A stretch of DNA of 44,599 bases. It comes from a virus. Location: the IMG/VR virus record IMGVR_UViG_3300020578_000153, positions 1 through 44,599 of that record; one strand, 5' to 3'. Shown here piece after piece: positions 21,432 through 26,752 of the stretch. A program made the position numbers and the translations under genes. The number at the start of each line of letters is the position of its first letter. The stretch's first letter is position 1. The notes under the pieces are model-generated. The model was given only the letters and a program-made list of their open reading frames with translations. It made no database searches and was not told the origin of the DNA.

Positions 21432-21815
21432 CTACGCCTTGTTCCTGAGGGAGACGGTGACCTCGTGCTCCGAGGTCCACCCGACGGTGATCTCGCCCTT
21501 GTCCCTGCCGAGCGTGGAGGTCCACACCGACACGATGCGGTTGCGCCACTTGGCACGCTCGCGGTTCTGCGCCTTCACGCCCCGTGGGGTGCCCTTGCGC
21601 ATGTCGTCGGTGACCTCGTAGGGAGCGTCCAGTCCGAAGCCCTCTCCGTCCTGCACCATCTCCGTGAGGTACTGGACCAACGCCTCGTCCGTGTAGGGCT
21701 TGCGTCCCCGTGGGGACACCGTGCCTTTCAGTTCGGAGAGGTTGATCTTCCTCGGCTTGCTGTGGTTGTTGTTGTTGTCCTCCGCCTTAGCGGTCGGCTC
21801 CGGCTTGTTTGCCAT
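21432..21815 (-). CDS. Array gene 2: paralog of array gene 1
   Basis: A 127-residue product starting MANKPEPTAKAEDNNNNHSK. ATG lies 6 bases after TATTGT, so it is probably leaderless. After an Asn-rich N-terminus it shares the KINLSELKG...RGRK...YLTEMV...GEGFG...AKWRNRIVSV core with gene 1, then a strand region (EITVGWTSEHEVTVSLR). It is clearly more GC-rich than gene 1. Function unknown; the basic RGRK segment suggests nucleic-acid contact. Confidence 0.8.
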   Translation of the reverse strand: MANKPEPTAKAEDNNNNHSKPRKINLSELKGTVSPRGRKPYTDEALVQYLTEMVQDGEGFGLDAPYEVTDDMRKGTPRGVKAQNRERAKWRNRIVSVWTSTLGRDKGEITVGWTSEHEVTVSLRNKA

Positions 21816-21821
21816 GCCCTT

Positions 21822-21915
21822 ACAATAGCACACCGTCACAAAAACGCACTCTTTTTTTTATTAGGTGAACCTAACAAAGCTGGTGTTTAACTTCGCTAAA
21901 GCTCGTACACACCAG
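21822..21915 (-). promoter_or_regulatory. Array unit 2 promoter, dyad and hairpin
   Basis: TATTGT (21822-21827), GAGTGCGTTT (21842-21851), dyad TTAGG-TTCA-CCTAA on the minus strand (21861-21874), and hairpin CTGGTGT/ACACCAG (21880-21915). Confidence 0.8.
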
Positions 21916-22010
21916 CTTACAGGGAGAAAGTGTATATTAAATATAAGAGTCTGGCCTGTCTGTATGAGTTGGCGTTTAAGTCAGTAAGCCGACCTGCACG
22001 CCAGCTGATG
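21916..22010. other. Gene-less array remnant
   Basis: After the unit 2 hairpin come a GTATATTAAAT box (21932), a spacer, and a second hairpin-type repeat (GGCGTTTAAG...ACGCCAG, 21971-22004), then another GTATATTCAAT box (22025). There is no promoter, gene or terminator between. This looks like a cassette that lost its gene and promoter, presumably by recombination between repeats. Confidence 0.6.
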
Positions 22011-22069
22011 AAGTGAGAGAAACCGTATATTCAATTTAATGTGTTGATGTGACTGGATCGGTGGGGGTT

Positions 22070-22097
22070 CCCCCCCTCGCCCGAAGGCGAGGGGGGG
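22070..22097 (-). terminator. Terminator-like hairpin of array gene 3
   Basis: CCCCCCCTCGCC/GGCGAGGGGGGG, a 12-bp stem with a TTCG loop on the minus strand and GGAACCCCC after it. No U-tract; hairpins of this kind act as terminators in high-GC actinobacteria, which is inferred here. Confidence 0.7.
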
Positions 22098-22110
22098 GCA
22101 GGGGGCGTGT

Positions 22111-22446
22111 TCAGGACACGCTGTTGTCGTACCACTCCAGCACTTGGACCATCTGCCGGTAGCGCAACTTGGCGGCGTTCCGCTCTCGTTGGTTCTTGCC
22201 GATTTCCCGAGTGATCCGGGCGTGGTGCTTCTCCCATAGCAAGGCTGTCCTGGGGTCCTGGATCTCGTATGGGTGTTCAGCGAGCAGGGCTTCCAACGCC
22301 ACCACCAGGGTCTCCAGTCCGGCGATGAGGTTGGTAAGTGTCCGGATCGCATCGTGCTTCGCCGGTAGCACTAGGTGCCACACTTCGCTTATTGTGGGAG
22401 GGTTGCTTGCGCTCACCCATCGCCCGTTGATTTTCACCTTGTTCAT
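22111..22446 (-). CDS. Array gene 3: helical hypothetical protein
   Basis: A 111-residue product starting MNKVKINGRWVSASNPP after AGAAAGGCACC. It is almost entirely helical (LTNLIAGLETLVVALEALLAEH, then a long charged helix REIGKNQRERNAAKLRYRQM). It could be a coiled-coil host-interaction protein. No homolog was recognised. Confidence 0.75.
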   Translation of the reverse strand: MNKVKINGRWVSASNPPTISEVWHLVLPAKHDAIRTLTNLIAGLETLVVALEALLAEHPYEIQDPRTALLWEKHHARITREIGKNQRERNAAKLRYRQMVQVLEWYDNSVS

Positions 22447-22457
22447 GGTGCCTTTCT

Positions 22458-22580
22458 GTCGGCGGGACCGTCCCGCCGACACACTTACAATAGCACACCG
22501 GCACAGAAACGCACTCAAAGAGACCGTTAGGTGCCCCTAACAGGCTGGCGTTTAAGTCAGTGAACTAACTCGCACGCCAG
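22458..22580 (-). promoter_or_regulatory. Array unit 3 leader hairpin, promoter, dyad and hairpin
   Basis: 5' leader stem GTCGGCGGGA/TCCCGCCGAC (22458-22480), TATTGT (22487-22492), GAGTGCGTTT (22507-22516), dyad with GGCA spacer (22527-22540), hairpin CTGGCGT/ACGCCAG (22545-22580). The leader stem would sit at the very 5' end of the mRNA. Confidence 0.8.
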
Positions 22581-22639
22581 CTGATGAAGGAAGGCTGTAT
22601 ATTAAACATTATAGACAGACTGCCTAGACCGGTCGGGGT

Positions 22640-22677
22640 TCCCCCCCTCGCCCGAGGGAGAGGGGGGCGAGGGGGGG
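22640..22677 (-). terminator. Terminator-like hairpin of array gene 4
   Basis: CCCCCCCTCGCC/GGCGAGGGGGGG with a longer loop that can pair internally. It lies 23 bases past the stop codon. Confidence 0.65.
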
Positions 22678-22700
22678 AGATCTTGGTCCGAGTGTTGGGG

Positions 22701-22877
22701 CTACTCGTTGCCCCAGTTGCAGTCGTTGTCGCACCACAACCACAACCAACGGTTGCGCTTCTCGTTCAGCCAACGGAAGTAGCAGTGGCGACACGGTTGG
22801 TGCGATCCTTTCAGCGCCCTGAATGTCGTTAGGTACCAATACACCCTAGCGAGTACGTTTCTCAGTCTGTTACTCAT
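22701..22877 (-). CDS. Array gene 4: 58-residue zinc-ribbon-like protein
   Basis: MSNRLRNVLARVYWYLTTF... starts at the expected place after GGAAAGGAAAGCA. CRHC (29-32) and CDNDC (49-53) provide four metal-ligand cysteines; the protein is rich in Arg and Trp. It is short, but promoter, leader hairpin, ribosome-binding site and terminator all line up with this frame and no other. A nucleic-acid or protein-binding mini-domain is likely; function unknown. Confidence 0.75.
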   Translation of the reverse strand: MSNRLRNVLARVYWYLTTFRALKGSHQPCRHCYFRWLNEKRNRWLWLWCDNDCNWGNE

Positions 22878-22890
22878 TGCTTTCCTTTCC

Positions 22891-23009
22891 GTCGGGGAGT
22901 CTCCCCGACATCTTTACAATAGCACACGAGCACAGAAACGCACTCAAAGAGACTGTTAGGCTAACCTAACGGACTGGCGTTTAAGTTTGTAAACTCACCC
23001 GCACGCCAG
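22891..23009 (-). promoter_or_regulatory. Array unit 4 leader hairpin, promoter, dyad and hairpin
   Basis: Leader stem GTCGGGGAG/CTCCCCGAC (22891-22909), TATTGT (22916-22921), GAGTGCGTTT (22936-22945), dyad TTAGG-TTAG-CCTAA on the minus strand (22956-22969), hairpin CTGGCGT/ACGCCAG (22974-23009). This dyad equals 14 bases of the IdeR/DtxR iron-box consensus. Confidence 0.8.
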
Positions 23010-23075
23010 CTGCGTGTAGACAGAGAGATATATATATTAAATAAGTATAGATGTCTGTCTGAACGGATGGGGGTT

Positions 23076-23097
23076 CCCCCCGCCCGAGGGCGGGGGG
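23076..23097 (-). terminator. Terminator-like hairpin of array unit 5
   Basis: CCCCCCGCC/GGCGGGGGG with a 4-base loop, directly after the last stop of the unit (23103). Confidence 0.65.
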
Positions 23098-23102
23098 AGG
23101 AT

Positions 23103-23333
23103 TCAGTTCACCGTGTCGTGAGCACGAAGGTCGCTCCAGAGCGCACGGGCATAGCCTTGCGTCTGCTCTGAAACCTTCTCTCGGTGGAAAGGATCGTGGA
23201 GTGTCCCCCTGATGAGGTTAGCCACCCCGGGCCTCACCGAATACAGGGTGTTGAACCAATGCTGTCCGTACCGGATGTTGCCGTCATTGGGGAACGATGA
23301 CTGGACGAGCCTCTCAAAGTCTTCGTAGGTCAT
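23103..23333 (-). CDS. Array gene 5b: hypothetical protein
   Basis: A 76-residue product starting MTYEDFERLVQSSFP (GTG 23336 also possible) after GGAGGGGGAG. It overlaps the stop of 5a by one base (TGATG), so the two are translationally coupled; this is the only two-gene unit of the array. Its core RYGQHWFNTLYSVRPGVANLIRGT resembles a helical domain. Function unknown. Confidence 0.75.
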   Translation of the reverse strand: MTYEDFERLVQSSFPNDGNIRYGQHWFNTLYSVRPGVANLIRGTLHDPFHREKVSEQTQGYARALWSDLRAHDTVN

Positions 23334-23515
23334 CACTCCCCCTCCAGCAGTTCACGGGCATCCTCGGCTGTTCCGATCTCCAAGTCACCGCCGAGGTATC
23401 GTTTCTTCGGGCAACGAGCCTTGTGCGTGGACATCTTCTTGCTCGCACCGATGAATGTCACGGTGTCGTATGTGAATGTCCTGTCGCAGTACGGACAGGT
23501 CAATTGTATTGGCAT
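23333..23515 (-). CDS. Array gene 5a: C2HC zinc-finger protein
   Basis: A 60-residue product (MPIQLTCPYCDRTFTYD...) after GGAAGGAAACC. CPYCDRTF with later H-x3-C (STHKARC) is a classical C2HC finger; an acidic helix follows. Zinc fingers of this type commonly bind DNA or protein partners. It is expressed with 5b. Confidence 0.8.
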   Translation of the reverse strand: MPIQLTCPYCDRTFTYDTVTFIGASKKMSTHKARCPKKRYLGGDLEIGTAEDARELLEGE

Positions 23516-23527
23516 GGTTTCCTTCCT

Positions 23528-23649
23528 GTCGGAGAGACCGTCCCTCCGACACACTTACAATAGCATAAGACCGTGGAAACGCACTCAATTTCATGTTAGG
23601 TTGCCCTAACGAACTGGTGTTTCAGTTTGTAAACCAACTTGCACACCAG
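23528..23649 (-). promoter_or_regulatory. Array unit 5 leader hairpin, promoter, dyad and hairpin
   Basis: Leader stem GTCGGAGGGA/TCTCTCCGAC (23528-23550), TATTGT (23557-23562), GAGTGCGTTT (23577-23586), dyad with GCAA spacer (23596-23609), hairpin CTGGTGT/ACACCAG (23614-23649). Confidence 0.8.
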
Positions 23650-23709
23650 CTTACAGGGAGAAAACGTATATTAAATCAACATGGATGTCTGCCTGAACCG
23701 GTGGGGGTT

Positions 23710-23735
23710 CCCCCCTCGCCCGAGGGCGAGGGGGG
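23710..23735 (-). terminator. Terminator-like hairpin of array gene 6
   Basis: CCCCCCTCGCC/GGCGAGGGGGG, 11 bp with a 4-base loop, 26 bases past the stop. Confidence 0.65.
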
Positions 23736-23760
23736 CGGGGGAGAGTGATGGCTCATTCGG

Positions 23761-24072
23761 TCAGTTGGGGGAGCGAGACATCTGACGCAGCCCGACTCTC
23801 CAGGTGGGAATGCCAGTCCTGACGAGCTCGCTGAACTCGTGCAGCAAGTCCTCGTAGGACCGCATTCCGTTCTTGAGGACGATCTCGGCATTGATGGCGT
23901 CCGCGACATCCTCCTTGTCCAGTTGGTCGCTCATCTCGCGGACGAGACCGAGCAGGCGGGACTGCCACTCGTCGAAGTCCTCCTCCGAGAATGGTGTGCC
24001 GGTGAAGTAGAGCCTACTGGTGATCACCACCAACACCTCCATGACCGCCGTTGAGTTGTAGCGCTTGCCCAT
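23761..24072 (-). CDS. Array gene 6: helical hypothetical protein
   Basis: A 103-residue product starting MGKRYNSTAVMEVLVVITS after GGAAAGGAAAGC. Long acidic helices (EEDFDEWQSRLLGLVREMSDQL) end in a basic tail (WRVGLRQMSRSPN). No family was recognised. Confidence 0.78.
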   Translation of the reverse strand: MGKRYNSTAVMEVLVVITSRLYFTGTPFSEEDFDEWQSRLLGLVREMSDQLDKEDVADAINAEIVLKNGMRSYEDLLHEFSELVRTGIPTWRVGLRQMSRSPN

Positions 24073-24084
24073 GCTTTCCTTTCC

Positions 24085-24208
24085 GTCGTGGGGACCGTCC
24101 CCCCGACAGACTTACAATAGCACACGAGCACGAAAACGCACTCAAAGAGACCAGTTAGGCATACCTAATACGCTGGCGTTTAAGTCAGTGAACCAACTTG
24201 CACGCCAG
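24085..24208 (-). promoter_or_regulatory. Array unit 6 leader hairpin, promoter, dyad and hairpin
   Basis: Leader stem GTCGGGGGGAC/GTCCCCACGAC (24085-24107), TATTGT (24114-24119), GAGTGCGTTT (24134-24143), dyad TTAGG-TATG-CCTAA (24155-24168), hairpin CTGGCGT/ACGCCAG (24173-24208). Confidence 0.8.
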
Positions 24209-24268
24209 CTGATAGAGAGAGACTGCGTATTAAATATCACAGACAGTATGTATAGATCGGTGGGGGTT

Positions 24269-24298
24269 CCCCCCGCCCGAGGGGGTTCGGGCGGGGGG
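24269..24298 (-). terminator. Terminator-like hairpin of array gene 7
   Basis: CCCCCCGCCCGA/TCGGGCGGGGGG, a perfect 12-bp stem with 6-base loop, six bases past the stop. Confidence 0.7.
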
Positions 24299-24304
24299 AG
24301 ATTT

Positions 24305-24700
24305 TCAGGACCACTTGACCATGACGTTCAGAGTCTGGGCGGTGTCCACGACACTCATCAGAGCATCGTAGAACGGGTCGCTGCTGGCACGGGGCAGGAG
24401 AGCGCCGAGGATGTCGGGGTGCATGAACCCAACCCAACTGCCGGGTCCGAGCCCCATTGCCCGGTGAATCCAGTCCCAGCGCCCCATCGTGATGTGGACC
24501 TCATGCCACTCCACTCCATGCGGATTGATGTACCACTCGTCCTCGCTGATGTAGAAGTAGTGCTGTCCTGCCTGGCACCATGCCGACTGGTCTGCATACC
24601 AGTCTTCGTAGTTGACCTCCACGGAGGCACCGCACTCGCAAGGCACGATCACCTTGTCCCTGCGTTGACGCTGGTAGTCCGGCTCAATGACGACGCCCAT
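24305..24700 (-). CDS. Array gene 7: Cys/Trp-rich hypothetical protein
   Basis: A 131-residue product starting MGVVIEPDYQRQRRDKVIV after GGAAAGGAAATC. CECG near residue 22, a cysteine about 20 residues later (WCQAGQHYFY) and nearby histidines form a likely zinc knuckle. The middle is rich in Trp and His (VEWHEVHITMGRWDWIHRAM). The C-terminal helix has ALLPRASSDPFYDALMSVV. Function unknown. Confidence 0.78.
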   Translation of the reverse strand: MGVVIEPDYQRQRRDKVIVPCECGASVEVNYEDWYADQSAWCQAGQHYFYISEDEWYINPHGVEWHEVHITMGRWDWIHRAMGLGPGSWVGFMHPDILGALLPRASSDPFYDALMSVVDTAQTLNVMVKWS

Positions 24701-24711
24701 GATTTCCTTTC

Positions 24712-24840
24712 CGTCGAGGTACTTGGGGTTCTCCCGACACTCTTACAATAGCACATCGCCATAGAAACGCACTCAAAGAGACCGTTAGGCATACCTAACA
24801 AGGTTGGTGTTTAAGTCAGTGAACCAACTTGCACACCAAC
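24712..24840 (-). promoter_or_regulatory. Array unit 7 leader, promoter, dyad and hairpin
   Basis: Imperfect leader stem GTCGGGAG...CCTCGAC (24712-24737), TATTGT (24745-24750), GAGTGCGTTT (24765-24774), dyad TTAGG-TATG-CCTAA (24785-24798), hairpin GTTGGTGT/ACACCAAC (24803-24840). The outer pairs differ from other units but still match each other. Confidence 0.8.
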
Positions 24841-24904
24841 CGATGTGAAGTGATCCTTGTGTATACTCAATCTATAAGGAAGCACCGTCAGAACGGTGGG
24901 GGTT

Positions 24905-24940
24905 CCCCCCCTCGCCCGAGGGGGAGGGGGCGAGGGGGGG
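24905..24940 (-). terminator. Terminator-like hairpin of array gene 8
   Basis: CCCCCCCTCGCCC/GGGCGAGGGGGGG, 13 bp with a 10-base G-rich loop, nine bases past the stop. Confidence 0.65.
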
Positions 24941-24949
24941 AGATTGTTG

Positions 24950-25318
24950 TCAGCAGTTGCAGTTGTCGATGAGCCAACCCTGGCAGTAGAGGTCCCAGTA
25001 ATCCTTTCGGCTGATCCTTCCGGCTCGGAGGAGTTCCCCGGCGATGCCATGCGACCAGAGAGTGTAGTCGTCCTCGTCGATCAGCATTGCGAGATCGTGG
25101 AGGATCTCGTGTGTCCTGCGGATCTCGTTGATGATGTTCCTGCCCACCGCAATGGAGAGCATCGTGGTGCGCTGGTTGTACGGGTCGCCATCGTGGAAGC
25201 AGATCTTGGTCATGCAGTCCGTGAGTGCGGAGATGATTTCCCGCCCGTCCCTGAACGCTTGCTTGATCTCGCCCTCATCCATTGCCTCCGCATCGGCGGT
25301 CGGCTGGTTCGTGGTCAT
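24950..25318 (-). CDS. Array gene 8: helical hypothetical protein
   Basis: A 122-residue product starting MTTNQPTADAEAMDEG after AGGAAGGACAACACC. It is all-helical (IKQAFRDGREIISALTDC, NIINEIRRTHEILHDLAML) with a Cys-rich end (YCQGWLIDNCNC). No family was recognised. Confidence 0.78.
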   Translation of the reverse strand: MTTNQPTADAEAMDEGEIKQAFRDGREIISALTDCMTKICFHDGDPYNQRTTMLSIAVGRNIINEIRRTHEILHDLAMLIDEDDYTLWSHGIAGELLRAGRISRKDYWDLYCQGWLIDNCNC

Positions 25319-25339
25319 GGTGTTGTCCTTCCTGCCGAG

Positions 25340-25462
25340 GGTACTTGTGTTTCTCCCCGACACACTCACAATAGCACACCGGCACAGAAACGCACTCAAA
25401 GAGACCCGTTAGGCATACCTAACAGATTGGCGCTTAAGTTTGTAAACAAACGTGCACACCAA
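25340..25462 (-). promoter_or_regulatory. Array unit 8 leader, promoter, dyad and hairpin
   Basis: The leader keeps the GTCGGGGAGA start but its stem is degenerate (25340-25361). TATTGT (25368-25373), GAGTGCGTTT (25388-25397), dyad TTAGG-TATG-CCTAA (25409-25422), and a partly eroded hairpin (25427-25462). Confidence 0.75.
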
Positions 25463-25526
25463 CCGACGGGGAGAGAGAGACTGCATATTCAATATCTTAG
25501 ACAGTCTGAATAGAACGGCGGGGGTT

Positions 25527-25562
25527 CCCCCCCTCGCCCGAGGGGGTTCGGGCGAGGGGGGG
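25527..25562 (-). terminator. Terminator-like hairpin of array gene 9
   Basis: CCCCCCCTCGCCCGA/TCGGGCGAGGGGGGG, a perfect 15-bp stem with 6-base loop, the strongest of the set. Confidence 0.7.
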
Positions 25563-25570
25563 AGATTTGG

Positions 25571-25930
25571 TCACCGGTTCTTGATCTTTGTCTTGAACAG
25601 GAGTCCGGTCTTGGGCTGGCGACGCCATGTTCGGTCCAGCGATGCGTTGTGGCATTGGGAGCAGACACGATCTCTCTCGTACTGGTCTGCCATCTCGTGC
25701 CGGTAGTCCATGCGGATGTCGCAAGCCATCCACCCGAACAGGGCGAATACGATCCCGAACAGACCGGACAGGATGAAAGCCCACCAGAAGTCCCAGAAAT
25801 CGCCCCCCGCTTGCGCGGTGGCGGTGAGGCTCATGATAATGGGCGTCCACAGCAGGATGGCGATGAAGCCTGCTGATAGTGTTGCGAACCGCTCTCGCTG
25901 CTCGTCGTTGAATGGGCGTGGCGTAGCCAT
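25571..25930 (-). CDS. Array gene 9: two-pass membrane protein with CxxC tail
   Basis: A 119-residue product starting MATPRPFNDEQRERFATL after GAAAGGACACACACG. Two hydrophobic segments (about residues 19-40 and 48-68) are followed by a cytoplasmic-type tail with CSQC and a basic end. It could be a membrane-acting exclusion or takeover factor; this is inferred from topology only. Confidence 0.78.
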   Translation of the reverse strand: MATPRPFNDEQRERFATLSAGFIAILLWTPIIMSLTATAQAGGDFWDFWWAFILSGLFGIVFALFGWMACDIRMDYRHEMADQYERDRVCSQCHNASLDRTWRRQPKTGLLFKTKIKNR

Positions 25931-25948
25931 CGTGTGTGTCCTTTCGGT

Positions 25949-26069
25949 AGTGCGGAGCGGTTGCCCCGACACACTTACAATAGCACACGGGCACAGAAAC
26001 GCACTCAATCCCATGTTAGGTCACCCTAACAGACTGGAGTACAAGTTTGTAAACAAACATGCACTCCAG
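25949..26069 (-). promoter_or_regulatory. Array unit 9 leader, promoter, dyad and hairpin
   Basis: Leader with degenerate stem, TATTGT (25977-25982), GAGTGCGTTT (25997-26006), dyad TTAGG-GTGA-CCTAA (26016-26029), hairpin CTGGAGT/ACTCCAG (26034-26069). The middle pair is A-T here where other units have C-G or T-A. Confidence 0.8.
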
Positions 26070-26168
26070 CTGATTGACTCGGTAATCAGACCCTTTGTTG
26101 TAAGTATTAATATATAAAGTAACACTTCACGGATATGTACTCAATTTTGCAAAAATATTAAAATTTTT

Positions 26169-26187
26169 TGGTGTATGTCATACACCA
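26169..26187 (-). terminator. Hairpin after the 26190 gene
   Basis: TGGTGTATG/CATACACCA surrounds a single base, usable as a 6-7 bp stem with a short loop. On the minus strand AAAAAATTTT follows, so it is a weak terminator candidate separating the AT-rich operon from the array. Confidence 0.5.
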
Positions 26188-26189
26188 CA

Positions 26190-26582
26190 TCACGCCATGG
26201 AGGGCGGGTCTTTTGGATCATTTTTGCGGGGAGGATTTTTCATAAGATTGCCAAAGATTTTTGTATAGACGGGCAAACCTTGCATTTTTGAGTTTGTATG
26301 AGAATGGCCGTATTTGTTCAAGTCTTCTCTCGTCGTCAACTTATTAAAGTTTGAAAGGTCGTGTCTTGGAATCGGGGATAGAAAATGCAGACCAATATCT
26401 TCATATTTCTGCGGGGCTTTCTTATCTTCTTCTAGATAATTCTTATACATATTTATCTTATTAGAGAAAGCAATGGAAGAATCTCCATTCTTATAAAGAA
26501 TTGAATACATCCTTCTTTTTAAAAGGTAATGGTAAACCCTTCGGGGAAAAATGTATTTAATTGTTTTCAATGATAATTGCAT
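26190..26582 (-). CDS. Basic hypothetical protein
   Basis: A 130-residue product starting MQLSLKTIKYIFPRR; AGAGGAG lies at ideal spacing before this ATG, whereas the ATG six codons upstream overlaps that site. It is strongly basic, with RRVYHYLLKRRMYSILYK near the N-terminus and a Pro/Lys-rich tail. It is AT-rich, unlike the adjacent array. Function unknown. Confidence 0.65.
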   Translation of the reverse strand: MQLSLKTIKYIFPRRVYHYLLKRRMYSILYKNGDSSIAFSNKINMYKNYLEEDKKAPQKYEDIGLHFLSPIPRHDLSNFNKLTTREDLNKYGHSHTNSKMQGLPVYTKIFGNLMKNPPRKNDPKDPPSMA

Positions 26583-26656
26583 TTTTAATCTCCTCTTCAT
26601 GCGCTTTGGGGGATAGTATCATTTCCGCGCCACGGCTGGTCTTCGTTCGCAACGGG

Positions 26657-26668
26657 ATTATAATAGCA
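26657..26668 (-). promoter_or_regulatory. Extended -10 element before the 26582 gene
   Basis: The minus strand reads TGCTATTATAAT, an extended -10 resembling the array's TGCTATTGT. The array's GAGTGCGTTT box and TTAGG dyad are absent. It probably drives the single gene downstream. Confidence 0.4.
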
Positions 26669-26752
26669 TGTGAAAATAAACACGACCGGACATTGAAACA
26701 AAATAATGTATGTTGTGGTTTTATATATTTATGAACTATCTTTTAACCGAAC

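Larger units (their letters stand above)
20718..26069 (-). repeat. Tandem array of nine GC-rich gene cassettes
   Basis: Nine units lie head to tail on the minus strand. Reading along that strand each has: an imperfect hairpin (CTGGNGT...ACNCCAG); the dyad TTAGG-N4-CCTAA; boxes GAGTGCGTTT and TGCTATTGT 11 bases apart; one gene (two in unit 5); and a strong terminator-like hairpin. Units are about 370-590 bases, repeating with a period of about 0.4-0.7 kb. The non-coding blocks are near-identical while the genes are mostly unrelated; only units 1 and 2 encode homologs. The whole stretch is GC-rich in an AT-rich genome. Confidence 0.9.

Noticed and set aside
22031-22237. Alternative minus-strand frames inside array units 3 and 5-7
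   Set aside because: They read through the terminator hairpins (giving PPAPPSPSGEGG-type repeats) and lack the promoter-linked starts.
24065-24751. Long plus-strand open frames across the GC-rich array (also 24896-25513 and 21369-21890)
   Set aside because: They run antisense through the array's promoters, terminators and genes and have low-complexity composition; GC-rich DNA gives long chance frames. The minus-strand genes fit the repeated signals.
20718-26069. CRISPR array
   Set aside because: Repeats are spaced by 0.4-0.7 kb of coding DNA, not by 30-40 base spacers, and no cas genes are present.
21235-26069. Integron cassette array with attC sites
   Set aside because: GTTAGGC and ACCTAAC match attC core consensus letters, but they lie next to each other beside the hairpin instead of flanking it, each unit has its own promoter, and no integrase is in the window. 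Kept only as a loose analogy.
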